From Scatosoma sp045124465 (GTDB taxonomy: Bacteria; Bacillota; Clostridia; Christensenellales; Borkfalkiaceae), in NCBI GenBank assembly GCA_045124465.1, contig JBGVLV010000034.1:1-50433 (forward strand): 50,433 nt of DNA, read 5' to 3'. Below, one piece after another: positions 39,761-48,206 of the stretch. The position numbers were made by a program, and so were the translations under genes. Within the stretch, counting starts at the first letter, position 1, and each line of letters begins with the position of its first letter. Below the pieces are notes generated by a model, which worked only from the letters and a program-made list of their open reading frames with translations, ran no database searches and had not been told where the DNA came from.

Positions 39761-42130
39761 TTATTTGTTCTTTTTCTTCTTTTCCGCTTTCTTAGCTTTC
39801 GCGTCTACGTCGTCGAGCGTTTCGTCCGAGGGCTTGACAAGCAGAAGTATGATGATGAGAATGAGCAGTACGCCCGCGATCGAGAACAGAACGACGGAAG
39901 CGACGTTGTTTTTCAGCCATTCCGTTTCGCCCTTGATCGAGTCTGCCTCCGAATCCACGATGACGAGTTTATACGCCGTCGCGCGTACCGCGGTCTGTTC
40001 CGCCTCCGAATAGTCCGCGAGGATAAAGAACATACCTTCTTCTATCGTCGAGAAACTCTGCGAGGTCGCCGACCAGTTATAGTCCTCGTAGATATAATTT
40101 CCGTCCTCGTCCATCGCGCCGTTCTTACGGTCGCCAACCTCGCCGATCTTTTCGAAACATGCGACGATCTTCGCTACGTTCCCGTCCGTCGAGTCTATAT
40201 CCAGTCCCTCCGCGAGCAATTTCGCATACGCCGTAAGATAAACGCCGAAATAGTCTTTGTTTTCCGCGCTCGATATATCGAGCGCCGCGTTGAGTTTTTC
40301 GTAGTCCACGCTCGTGAGCGCGCTCTGCGAGATCTTTCTCGTCGCCGTTTCGTTATACTTGCTTAAATCGATCTTATACAGCGCATAGTCCTCTTTGAGC
40401 GTAGACGTCACGCCCGTAACGTCTATGTCGTCCATCGTGTACGTTTTATTGAGCAGTACCGTGTCCTTCTTATCCGACGCGCTGTCCGGTTCTTCTACCT
40501 GAATACCCGTATTCGCGATATAGAAACTGAACGAGGGAATTTCTTCGATATCCCATACGTTGTCCGAGGTCACGGAAACGAGTTCTCCGTCCTCGTCGTA
40601 GTACTTCATCGCGTTGTCCGCTCCGTCGACGGCAAACACCTTGAATTCGTATTCCCCCTGTTCCTCAACGGAAATGGTCAGACCGTTATAGGAAAGACCG
40701 GAATTCGTACTGGGCGAACCTGTCGAGGAAGAAGGCTTATAGTAACTGATCGTGAATTTCAAATTACGATAGCCGTTATTGTCGTTGATGAGCCATTTCA
40801 TCGACGGGATATTCACCGTCGAATTACTGCCCGCGGTCTTATCTTTCGCCGCCGCAGTCAGATCTGCATCGAATTTTTCATAACCACCATATTCTTCCCA
40901 TTCTACTGCCACTCTATTCTTATAATTAACATCGTCCAAAGAAATATTAGAATAGGTCGCGCCGTCTTTGTTGTTATCCGCTTTAATATACGCTACGGAA
41001 CTGAACGTTTTCACGGCGTTTGACGTCGCGTACCAAGAAAGGTCGATATTCGCGCTCTTGGAGCCGTCGTCGAGTTCGGCTTTTATCGAGTAATACTCCG
41101 CCTTGTTCTCTTTGAACATAGAAGTCCATTCTTTGGCGTCGCCCTCGCCCTTCCAGTAACCTCTTTCAAGAAAATATACGGAAGTATCGAGTTCTCTGTA
41201 CTCTTCTTCCGTCAGTTCTTCCGTGACGGTCGGGTCGTACTGATAATAGGTCAAAGACGGGGTAACGGTAGACTTGTACAAAACGTCTACGACCGTATAA
41301 TCGAGCGAGAACGCAGTACCCAGCGTAAACCCGTCGAGAATCTCGTTGAGCACGAGTACGGGAGCGGCGTTATCCGTCACCTTTCCGTCCTCCGTCAATT
41401 CGTCGAACTTCTGACCGTTGATCTCGGAAAGGAGCACTACGGTGCTCGCGTTCTCCGCCGCGTCGTCCGCAAGTTCCGCCGTTACGACGAGTGGATAAGT
41501 CTTGCTCGATTTGGAATAGGTCGCGTAGTTCGCACCGACGTTGGTGAATTTGCTGTCTTCGCTCATCGTCTGCGCCGTACCGTCCACCGAAAGCGAAACG
41601 GTAAATTCGCCGTCGTTTGCATCCGTTTTTTCGCCGAGCTGTAAGGTCAGCGCTTTGTTCACGTCCGCCGCCGCAATCGTCGTCGCGGCGTTGCCGTTCA
41701 CTTTGACTTCGACGTTGCCCTCCGCGTTCTTGGTGAACGTAACCACGTTCGTCGCCTTATCGTCCTTCGTCGCCCAAGCGGACGGAGAATCGAAGGAGAA
41801 GGTCACGGTTTTGAAATTCGCGTCCTTGAACGAGAATTTCAAGGTAAGATAATTCGCCGAATCCGATTTTTCGAACCATTTGAACGCAAGGTTACGGGCG
41901 AACGTTACGCTGCCGTCGTTCGGGAGCGTGAACGCGGTCTTCGCAGCGTCCGTGCTGTCCGCCGCGACCGTAGCGTCGTTGCTTACGGTGAATACGTTGG
42001 TAAGTTCGTAGGTCGCCGCGTCGTCTGCGGACGAAGATACGTTTTTACCTAATAAAGCCCCGCCGAGGGTAGCCGAAACGACTGCCGCGGCGAGTGTGAG
42101 AGTGATTGCCGTTGATTTTTTCCTTTTCAT
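39761..42130 (-). CDS. Large secreted, membrane-anchored surface protein of unknown function
   Basis: A 789-residue protein. A signal peptide (basic MKRKK, hydrophobic core to about 28) is followed by about 700 outside residues rich in Thr, Ser, Asp and aromatic residues in beta-strand-like repeats, with no cysteines except one near residue 665. Near the C-terminus a membrane segment lies at about 742-766 (VVLFSIAGVLLILIIILLLV), followed by a basic lysine-rich tail ending KKAEKKKKNK. This is a type I membrane topology without a sortase motif. No domain is recognised; it could be an adhesin, a sugar-binding component or a structural protein. It has its own strong promoter and terminator, so it is likely well expressed. 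Confidence 0.83.
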   Translation of the reverse strand: MKRKKSTAITLTLAAAVVSATLGGALLGKNVSSSADDAATYELTNVFTVSNDATVAADSTDAAKTAFTLPNDGSVTFARNLAFKWFEKSDSANYLTLKFSFKDANFKTVTFSFDSPSAWATKDDKATNVVTFTKNAEGNVEVKVNGNAATTIAAADVNKALTLQLGEKTDANDGEFTVSLSVDGTAQTMSEDSKFTNVGANYATYSKSSKTYPLVVTAELADDAAENASTVVLLSEINGQKFDELTEDGKVTDNAAPVLVLNEILDGFTLGTAFSLDYTVVDVLYKSTVTPSLTYYQYDPTVTEELTEEEYRELDTSVYFLERGYWKGEGDAKEWTSMFKENKAEYYSIKAELDDGSKSANIDLSWYATSNAVKTFSSVAYIKADNNKDGATYSNISLDDVNYKNRVAVEWEEYGGYEKFDADLTAAAKDKTAGSNSTVNIPSMKWLINDNNGYRNLKFTISYYKPSSSTGSPSTNSGLSYNGLTISVEEQGEYEFKVFAVDGADNAMKYYDEDGELVSVTSDNVWDIEEIPSFSFYIANTGIQVEEPDSASDKKDTVLLNKTYTMDDIDVTGVTSTLKEDYALYKIDLSKYNETATRKISQSALTSVDYEKLNAALDISSAENKDYFGVYLTAYAKLLAEGLDIDSTDGNVAKIVACFEKIGEVGDRKNGAMDEDGNYIYEDYNWSATSQSFSTIEEGMFFILADYSEAEQTAVRATAYKLVIVDSEADSIKGETEWLKNNVASVVLFSIAGVLLILIIILLLVKPSDETLDDVDAKAKKAEKKKKNK

Positions 42131-42195
42131 TAAAACGTGCCTCGCAATTTTTGTGGACTTTCGCTTTTTACAACTAAATACTATCGTACTTTCTT

Positions 42196-42224
42196 ATTTT
42201 ACACCCAAAACCGACTTTTGTCAA
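42196..42224 (-). promoter_or_regulatory. Promoter of the large surface-protein gene
   Basis: On the minus strand, a perfect TTGACA (42219-42224), a 17-base spacer and TAAAAT (42196-42201; five of six). The leader is about 60 bases, with GAGG near the ATG. Confidence 0.85.
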
Positions 42225-42260
42225 TCGCATTTCACGCATTTTTACGCGTTTTTGTAATTT

Positions 42261-43013
42261 TCACTTAATTTCCACAGCTTTGGACAGGTCGAACGCCTTC
42301 CACGGCGTTTCCGTTTCGGGCGGGTACGCGATAAAACGCAACCGCTCTTTCGTGATCGGGTGCGAGAACGACAAGCAATACGCCCAAAGCGCGAGCTTGC
42401 CTTTTTGCGCGAGCGCGCCGCCGTAACGCATATCCCCGAACACGGGATGGGATATTCCCGCCATCTGTACGCGGATCTGGTGCGTTCTGCCCGTATGCAA
42501 ACGTATCTCCGCGAGCGAGTATTTGCCTTTGCTCTCCACTACCTTGTAATCGAGTTCCGCGTACTTCGCGTTCTCCTCGCTCGGCGTACAGATATATACC
42601 ATATTATTAACGGTATTTTTCCGAAGATAATTGCAGAGCTTGCCGCGCTCCTCGTCGGGCGTACCGCAAAGGACGGTCAGGTATTTTTTCTCGAAGTCGC
42701 CCGATTGCAGACCCGCGGTCAGTCTTGCCGCGGCTTTGCTGGTCTTGGCATACACCATCACGCCGCCCGTCGGTCTGTCCAGTCGGTGCACAAGTCCCAC
42801 GTACACGTTCCCGGGCTTATTATAGGCGATCTTGATATATTCTTTCACCTGATCGAACAGGTTGTCGTCCTTGCTCTCGTCGGGGCAACAAGCCGTCATC
42901 TGCGGCTTTAAAACGACGATGATATGATTGTCCTCGTATAAAATATCGAACTTGGGGCGATACTCCCCCTCGTTTGCCTGTTCGGTTTTTTGCGTTTCGT
43001 TAGTTTCGGTCAT
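42261..43013 (-). CDS. RluA-family RNA pseudouridine synthase, without S4 domain
   Basis: A 250-residue RluA-type pseudouridine synthase. It begins directly with the catalytic domain (FDILYEDNHIIVVLKP, about 23-38), carries VHRLDRPTGGV (about 76-86) with the catalytic aspartate, and ends with LHTGRTHQIRVQMA. It lacks the S4 domain of the other copy. A CCPDE string after the first strand is typical of the small RluA-like group in Firmicutes. The start is the ATG at 43013 with GGGAGG ten bases upstream, overlapping the methyltransferase gene by 14 bases. A longer frame to 43049 has no ribosome site. Confidence 0.9.
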   Translation of the reverse strand: MTETNETQKTEQANEGEYRPKFDILYEDNHIIVVLKPQMTACCPDESKDDNLFDQVKEYIKIAYNKPGNVYVGLVHRLDRPTGGVMVYAKTSKAAARLTAGLQSGDFEKKYLTVLCGTPDEERGKLCNYLRKNTVNNMVYICTPSEENAKYAELDYKVVESKGKYSLAEIRLHTGRTHQIRVQMAGISHPVFGDMRYGGALAQKGKLALWAYCLSFSHPITKERLRFIAYPPETETPWKAFDLSKAVEIK

Positions 43014-43869
43014 TGACAAATATACCTCCCGCGCCGCAGGGAAGGGCAATGCCCTCCTCCGTTTTTATGCCGACTTCATACGCCTCGACGCGCCCGTCGA
43101 AGTTTTTGAGCGTTAATTTCAGAATGTTCTGCAAGACCATCGGTTGCAGTCCCGTCGTATAACTGTTGATAAGCACGAACAACGGCTCGTCGCTGAGCAC
43201 GTTCGCGCAAAGCTCGACGAATTTATAAAGGTCGTTTTCGATCTTCCACATTTCGCCGTTCGGACCTCTGCCGTACGAGGGCGGGTCCATAATGATCGCG
43301 TCGTATTTATTGCCGCGGCGGATCTCCCGTTGCACGAATTTCAGACAGTCGTCCACGATATACCGTATACCCGTTTGAATACCGCTGAGCCGCGCGTTCT
43401 CGCCCGCGCGTTCCACCATACCTTTCGCCGCGTCCACGTGCGTGACCTGCGCGCCCGCCTTGGCGCAAGCGACCGTCGCGCCGCCCGTGTATGCGAACAG
43501 GTTCAAGACCTTAATGGGCCGCCCCGCATTTTTTATGAGGTCGGTCATATATTCCCAGTTGACCGCCTGTTCGGGGAAAAGACCGGTATGCTTGAATCCC
43601 ATCGGTTTGATCTTGAAATTCAAGTCGAGTTTGTCGTAGGAGATATTCCATTCCTCGGGCATGGGTTTGAGTATCTTCCAGCCGCCCCCGCCCTTTTCGC
43701 TGCGCTTATAATACGCATTGAGTTTGGGATAGGCGAACAGATCGGTCTGCGCCGACCAGATGACCTGCGGGTCGGGACGGAGCAAATAGACGTCTTTCCA
43801 ACGTTCGAGTTTGTAGCCGTCGCCCGTAGCGATGATGGAATAATCTTTCCAGTTTTCCGAGATCTTCAT
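43000..43869 (-). CDS. Class I SAM-dependent rRNA methyltransferase (RlmI-like)
   Basis: A 289-residue methyltransferase. SAM motif I LNLFAYTGGATVACAKAGA is split across about 122-140, followed by the acidic HVDAAKGM (about 143-150) and the catalytic DPPSYGRG (about 198-205). This resembles the C-terminal catalytic half of RlmI, a 23S rRNA cytosine-C5 methyltransferase, but the PUA domain of RlmI is absent. It is shorter than RlmI (about 396). It heads a two-gene operon with a pseudouridine synthase, which together suggest an RNA modification unit. Promoter at 43942. Confidence 0.87.
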   Translation of the reverse strand: MKISENWKDYSIIATGDGYKLERWKDVYLLRPDPQVIWSAQTDLFAYPKLNAYYKRSEKGGGGWKILKPMPEEWNISYDKLDLNFKIKPMGFKHTGLFPEQAVNWEYMTDLIKNAGRPIKVLNLFAYTGGATVACAKAGAQVTHVDAAKGMVERAGENARLSGIQTGIRYIVDDCLKFVQREIRRGNKYDAIIMDPPSYGRGPNGEMWKIENDLYKFVELCANVLSDEPLFVLINSYTTGLQPMVLQNILKLTLKNFDGRVEAYEVGIKTEEGIALPCGAGGIFVNDRN

Positions 43870-43941
43870 AAAACTTCCCTGTTTTTATCTACGGGCTTGT
43901 CCGTAAAATAAAAAGACATAATACGACACTTTGACTTATTT

Positions 43942-43970
43942 ATTATAGCGTAAAAAGCTTTTCTTGTAAA
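43942..43970 (-). promoter_or_regulatory. Promoter of the methyltransferase / pseudouridine synthase operon
   Basis: On the minus strand, TTTACA (43965-43970), a 17-base spacer and TATAAT (43942-43947), 72 bases before the start codon. Confidence 0.82.
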
Positions 43971-44096
43971 GTGTTTTGCGCGCTCCGTTTTAAACAAAAA
44001 AACGAAAAAAGGAATTTTTTTCTTTTGGACGGAAAAACGTCCGAAAAAACTTTTTTGGATTTTTTAATTTTTTTTGAAAAAATCGTAAAAAAACAG

Positions 44097-44125
44097 TTGA
44101 CAAAAAACTTTCTTTTTAGTATTAT
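44097..44125 (+). promoter_or_regulatory. Promoter of the tRNA cluster
   Basis: On the plus strand, a perfect TTGACA (44097-44102), a 17-base spacer and TATTAT (44120-44125), about 50 bases before the first tRNA. The region between 43971 and 44096 is AT-rich and gene-free. Confidence 0.85.
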
Positions 44126-44176
44126 TATAAAGCTGTTTTGACTGACGAACGCATTTCGTCGGGAAACAGGCTATAT

Positions 44177-44253
44177 CGCGGGGTGGAGCAGCTAGGTAGC
44201 TCGCCGGGCTCATAACCCGGAGGTCGCAAGTTCGAATCCTGCCCCCGCAACCA
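44177..44253 (+). tRNA. Initiator tRNA-fMet (CAT)
   Basis: 77 bases with the encoded CCA. The first base C does not pair, and three G-C pairs close the anticodon stem (GGG CTCATAA CCC); both are initiator marks. The T-loop TTCGAAT is intact. It is the first gene of the cluster. Confidence 0.96.
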
Positions 44254-44257
44254 AAAT

Positions 44258-44334
44258 GGCGGCGTAGCTTAGTTGGTTAGAGCGATCGGTTCATACCCGA
44301 TAGGTCATAAGTTCGAATCTCATCGCCGCTACCA
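44258..44334 (+). tRNA. Elongator tRNA-Met (CAT)
   Basis: 77 bases with the encoded CCA. The anticodon loop TTCATAC has CAT. The sequence closely resembles the elongator tRNA-Met of Bacillus (GGCGGCGTAGCT start, CGCCGCTACCA end). The lysidine-modified Ile tRNA also has CAT but differs in the acceptor stem. It lies four bases after tRNA-fMet. Confidence 0.93.
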
Positions 44335-44392
44335 TGATAATTATACGAGATTTTCGTTTTATATAGGACGCGCCAATTGCGCGTTGATAACC

Positions 44393-44467
44393 GGCCCCTT
44401 GGTCAAGCGGTTAAGACACCACCCTTTCACGGTGGTAACATGGGTTCGAGTCCCGTTGGGGTCACCA
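44393..44467 (+). tRNA. tRNA-Glu (TTC)
   Basis: 75 bases with the encoded CCA; anticodon loop CTTTCAC gives TTC. A 58-base spacer after tRNA-Met holds a perfect six-base hairpin (ACGCGC / GCGCGT, 44368-44384), which may be a processing site. It is the last tRNA before the A+T-rich region. Confidence 0.96.
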
Positions 44468-44475
44468 AACAAGTT

Positions 44476-44515
44476 AAAGGCGAACCCGTTTCCATTAGGA
44501 GACGGATTCGCCTTT
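44476..44515 (+). terminator. Hairpin ending the tRNA transcript
   Basis: A nine-base stem AAAGGCGAA / TTCGCCTTT with inner CCGT / ACGG pairing, nine bases after tRNA-Glu. A short T-rich run follows a little later (ATATTTTAG), so termination is likely but not textbook. Confidence 0.65.
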
Positions 44516-44537
44516 ATCGTATATTTTAGATAAATAG

Positions 44538-44570
44538 CAAAGAGCGGTTGAATAATTCAGCCGCTCTTTG
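44538..44570. terminator. 15-base-pair hairpin between the tRNAs and the small Cys gene
   Basis: Stem 44538-44552 / 44556-44570 with a three-base loop and one G-U pair. It lies ten bases from the stop of the minus-strand gene at 44581. Only weak T-runs flank it, but its position between convergent units fits a two-way terminator. Confidence 0.6.
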
Positions 44571-44580
44571 GTTTATGTAC

Positions 44581-44769
44581 TCAATTTTTACGTTCTTGCC
44601 ATTTCGGACAAGCGGATGCCATTGCCGATTGACCGCAGTTGCCCCTGCTGCTGATTTTGCAAACATGCATACCGTTTTCAAATTCAACAATGCTTCCTTT
44701 TAACTGCGCCTTACCGCCGAAATGCTGGCACGTGCAACAGTATTTAGTGGTTTTTGAAAGACTACTCAT
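44581..44769 (-). CDS. Small cysteine-rich protein, unknown function
   Basis: A 62-residue protein with six cysteines in the pattern CC-x-C near residues 11-14, then single cysteines at about 37, 45 and 54 (ACPKW). The spacing would suit a zinc-ribbon-like site. The ATG at 44769 has a perfect AAGGAGG eight bases upstream, strong support for translation. It follows the 55-codon gene by 18 bases. The family is not recognised. It sits at the left border of the A+T-rich region. Confidence 0.72.
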   Translation of the reverse strand: MSSLSKTTKYCCTCQHFGGKAQLKGSIVEFENGMHVCKISSRGNCGQSAMASACPKWQERKN

Positions 44770-44787
44770 AACATTATCCTCCTTATT

Positions 44788-44955
44788 TTATTTTTCAACC
44801 AAGTCATAAAACTTGAATTGAGAGTTTTTTAACTTGTTTTGCGCCCAATTGACAACGAAGTTTCTATCGCCGCTGACTGTTTCCGTGAAGGCAGGAATGC
44901 CCGCTTTATAGGCGTTTTCCGTTAAATAGTACCTAATGAGCCATTGTTTTGCCAT
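44788..44955 (-). CDS. 55-residue small protein, unknown function
   Basis: A very short gene: the ATG at 44955 has AAGGAG eight bases upstream, and the stop (TAA, 44788-44790) is 18 bases before the next gene. The protein starts MAKQWLIRYYLTE and ends FKFYDLVEK; it is basic with several aromatic residues and no cysteine. Two well-spaced ribosome sites in a row argue that this and the following gene form a real small operon. The family is not recognised. Confidence 0.62.
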   Translation of the reverse strand: MAKQWLIRYYLTENAYKAGIPAFTETVSGDRNFVVNWAQNKLKNSQFKFYDLVEK

Positions 44956-45008
44956 GATTGCATCTCCTTGATTTTGTTTTCATTATTATAACACAGCAAT
45001 TATACCAA

Positions 45009-46898
45009 TTATGGGACAATTGGCATATTGCACGCATTTCGTAATAAGTTCAACATTTCTTTTTCGTGTTCGGCACATATATTATCTTTCCACTTTGCGT
45101 CATCCTTTGTCAATTCGCTCATCAATCTAAGTTTCAAACTACCTTTTTCTATTATTTGACTATATGTGTTCTTTTTAGAAGCCGGACTTAAATTCGAAAA
45201 CTTGGAATTAATATTGCGTTGTATGATACAAAGATTTCCAAAACGATCAAAGTCGTCCCATTCCACAAAAGACTGTTCCGAAGGGTGCTGCGGATACCAG
45301 TGTTCTACCGAATTTCTAAATTCAAATGAGAACTGTGCGAAATCAAGTTTTTTATATTTTGCGTTATCACTCTCCGTCCAAAGCAAATAATCAAGATAAT
45401 TTAAAACAATATGCGGTGTATTAACCCCTTGTCGATAGTTCGCATTGTCTTGTAAAAAAGCGATGGCATTTTCTTTGGCTATATTTTCTGTAAAGCCTTG
45501 AAATTGCGATAATTTTTGCCTATTGCTATCATCATATAACCATAATAACAATTTTGTAATCCAATGCATTATTTTAGAGGAAGTATATGACACACGCAAG
45601 CAGGACTGCAACATAAGGTTAATTTTTGTACGCGGACTATAAGTTTTTTCCCATTCGTTATATTCCCCGAAATATGTATCTTTGTAATATGGTTTCTTTT
45701 GCGATTTCGCTCCCGAAACCTTTAATTCTTTCAAGCTCCAATCGCCATTTTCATCTTCATTTTTGTATTCTCGCTTGATGATATATTTATCAAACAAAAA
45801 TCTGCATTTAAGCAAACATTTTATAAATGCCTGAGAAAATTCTTTTTTATCAATATGCTTACCGTTTTGTTGTCCGTTATCAATAACCGAAGTAAAAATA
45901 TCCAACAACTTTTTATCGTCAAGCAATTCGGGAATAGAATAGCTGTCTTTATCTAATTCCTTAGACGCGAACACTTTCAAAACGTGTAACAAAAAATGGG
46001 TAAATCCTATTATGCTATCGAACCTAATGCGCGTACCCACTTCGTATTCACCGTCAGTAGGTGTCGGTAATGCATTGCTTTTTATAATTTCCAATACAGA
46101 GCGATTTGAAATATTCTTGTCTTTTTTATTGCACAGAGTATCATACTTATCAAGCGCAAGCCAATCCCAACCGCCGCAGAACAGCGTTTCTCTATATTCT
46201 TTGTGAAAATGCATCTGCACATAACCTGTCATATCTCGGCAAGCATCCCAAACGATTGCAAAAGTATTACGCGAATGTTCGTCAAGCGACTCCATCAATT
46301 TCGCCTTCAAAATATCATGCTGTTCCAACTGTTCGCCTCGAACATTCATAATTTCAAAGTACCGATTCAAATCGGTATGTGGCGGCACTTCAATTCTATA
46401 CAGAATTACTTTTTTCAAATTAGCGATAAACTTATCCTTGTTAATGTGATCAGTGCGGAATTTATCGTCGATTATTTTTCTACCGTTAATTAGACTTTGC
46501 TCGATTTTTTCCGCATTAGCTAAATACGGTTCGATACTGTCGTTTGACAATTCCGCCAGACAGTTAAGGGTGTAATTCGAGCGTTCTCTACACTCATACC
46601 CAAGTCGGTCTTTCCCCCAGTTATAATCTCCCACATAATCCAAAAGCAAAAATAAAGCCGTCAATCGCTGCTGTCCATCGATTACTTCATATATGCCGTC
46701 CTTATTCAAATTTACAATCAACGAGCCAAGATAGTAATAATCTGCCGTGAAGTCGTGAATATCGTCAATGAGCTGACAGATTTCTTTATCTGACCACGCG
46801 AAAGCCCTTTGATATAAAGGTATTATATATTTGTCCTTGTCAAAAAGTGTCTTGTTTGAGTCGTCCAAGATAGACAAAGGTAAAATTTTACTTTCCAT
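45009..46898 (-). CDS. DUF262 protein with DUF1524 HNH-like nuclease motif (GmrSD-like)
   Basis: A 629-residue protein. The N-terminal DUF262 domain has IPLYQRAFAW (about 26-35) and the nucleotide-site VIDGQQRLTAL (about 72-82). A C-terminal DUF1524-type motif reads SVEHWYPQHP (about 530-539), then a W-x-x-F-x-x-x-GN pair and NINSKFSN, as in HNH-type nucleases of the GmrSD and related families. GmrSD-type enzymes cut modified phage DNA. The start is the ATG at 46898 with GGTGGG upstream; a longer frame to 46946 overlaps the gene before. Second of two adjacent DUF262 genes behind a WYL regulator. A+T-rich and unlike the core in codon use. Confidence 0.85.
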   Translation of the reverse strand: MESKILPLSILDDSNKTLFDKDKYIIPLYQRAFAWSDKEICQLIDDIHDFTADYYYLGSLIVNLNKDGIYEVIDGQQRLTALFLLLDYVGDYNWGKDRLGYECRERSNYTLNCLAELSNDSIEPYLANAEKIEQSLINGRKIIDDKFRTDHINKDKFIANLKKVILYRIEVPPHTDLNRYFEIMNVRGEQLEQHDILKAKLMESLDEHSRNTFAIVWDACRDMTGYVQMHFHKEYRETLFCGGWDWLALDKYDTLCNKKDKNISNRSVLEIIKSNALPTPTDGEYEVGTRIRFDSIIGFTHFLLHVLKVFASKELDKDSYSIPELLDDKKLLDIFTSVIDNGQQNGKHIDKKEFSQAFIKCLLKCRFLFDKYIIKREYKNEDENGDWSLKELKVSGAKSQKKPYYKDTYFGEYNEWEKTYSPRTKINLMLQSCLRVSYTSSKIMHWITKLLLWLYDDSNRQKLSQFQGFTENIAKENAIAFLQDNANYRQGVNTPHIVLNYLDYLLWTESDNAKYKKLDFAQFSFEFRNSVEHWYPQHPSEQSFVEWDDFDRFGNLCIIQRNINSKFSNLSPASKKNTYSQIIEKGSLKLRLMSELTKDDAKWKDNICAEHEKEMLNLLRNACNMPIVP

Positions 46899-46900
46899 TT

Positions 46901-48187
46901 TTAACCCACCATAAGTGTCTTCAATGATTGATAAAGTTTGTCCCACGTTTCCGATTGAGCTTTATCGGGATTTCTGATAATTTGAATTTTCAAGTTTGCT
47001 ATTTCGCGATTGCTTCGTGCAGTTGCTATATTGAAAAACATAGGGATAAGGTTCGTATAGGTTTTGTCCTTATTCCCGATTGCGTAATTGTTGATGGTAT
47101 CCATACCAAGATTATCCATATCCACGCGAATCATCATTGCCCATACGAACAACTTTTTTACAGCCATTTCGTCAAGCATATGAAATCTGTCGTAATAAAA
47201 CAGCAATGCGCAATAAAATAGATTCACCGCATAGCGAAAACCCGTCGAATTGAATTGCATCGTATTATCTTTTCCGCGTTTGGTGTTAGCGTCCAAAATT
47301 GCTTTGATTTGCTTGAATTCTGTGTTTGACGATATTTCATTTTTTAAGTCGGCAATCAAGTCAATATAATGCTCAACCATCTTAAAAAAATCACTTCCGG
47401 CACAGAATGGCGCATTGATTTGAAAACACGGCATTGCCTTACGCACACGCTGAGCATAAGTATAAGTACATTTAACGTCAACACCCTTATATACATCGAT
47501 ATCCTGCGAAACAAAAGCCCGAGAGTTTTCCTTTTGCGACCAATTCAATATAGGAAATAAATACAAAGAAAACAATTCTCGAATAAGATAAGGCGGAATG
47601 TCTTCCCATTGTTTAATCAAATTCAATTTCTCAAAAGGATAATCGTTCATTTCTCGCAAATGATATGCTTTTAACAAATCGTGCGGATCAAGTTCTTTGC
47701 CGCGAGTGTTTTGTGAATCGAATAATTGGAAAGCTTCGGAAATTTTATCCACTTCCAACACAACGACTTCTAAAATATTGTCAAAGGCGTTTTTATATTC
47801 CTCGATTTGTTTTGAGCGCATAGACAACCATTCTTGAATGAACTGGTTGTTATCGAAAACATTGCCGACGGAAACACTATCCTTAAAAACATGTTCAAGC
47901 AATGTGTTTGTATATTGCGAATCAAGCGCGTGCTTAATCAGCGATAACGTAATAAGACGTTGTTGTCCGTCAACGATATCAAATTGCCCGTTGTTGTTAT
48001 GCAATATTACCGAGCCGACGCGATATTTGAAATCTGTATAATCGGGACGGCGACTATCATTTATTGCCGTATCAATATCGCCGAATAAGTCGGAAACATT
48101 TTTGCGCGTCCATTTATAGGGACGCTGATAGTTAGGTATATTTAATTGCTTTGAAAGCAATTCGTTTATAGAAATGACTTCACTCAT
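46901..48187 (-). CDS. DUF262-domain protein lacking a nuclease domain
   Basis: A 428-residue protein with the DUF262 motifs NIPNYQRPYKW (about 16-26), FDIVDGQQRLITL (about 69-81) and FDSQNTRGKELDPHDLLKAY (about 156-175). It shows no DUF1524 motif at its C-terminus, so it probably works with the nuclease-bearing neighbour, whose start is two bases after its stop. In GmrSD-like systems the DUF262 part senses or hydrolyses NTP. The ATG at 48187 has GAGGT upstream and lies 19 bases after the WYL regulator gene, so all three are one operon. Confidence 0.85.
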   Translation of the reverse strand: MSEVISINELLSKQLNIPNYQRPYKWTRKNVSDLFGDIDTAINDSRRPDYTDFKYRVGSVILHNNNGQFDIVDGQQRLITLSLIKHALDSQYTNTLLEHVFKDSVSVGNVFDNNQFIQEWLSMRSKQIEEYKNAFDNILEVVVLEVDKISEAFQLFDSQNTRGKELDPHDLLKAYHLREMNDYPFEKLNLIKQWEDIPPYLIRELFSLYLFPILNWSQKENSRAFVSQDIDVYKGVDVKCTYTYAQRVRKAMPCFQINAPFCAGSDFFKMVEHYIDLIADLKNEISSNTEFKQIKAILDANTKRGKDNTMQFNSTGFRYAVNLFYCALLFYYDRFHMLDEMAVKKLFVWAMMIRVDMDNLGMDTINNYAIGNKDKTYTNLIPMFFNIATARSNREIANLKIQIIRNPDKAQSETWDKLYQSLKTLMVG

Positions 48188-48206
48188 ATTTACCTCGATG
48201 ATTTAC

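Noticed and set aside
44258..44334. tRNA-Ile (CAT, lysidine type)
   Set aside because: Acceptor stem and anticodon stem match elongator tRNA-Met of Firmicutes rather than the Ile2 form.
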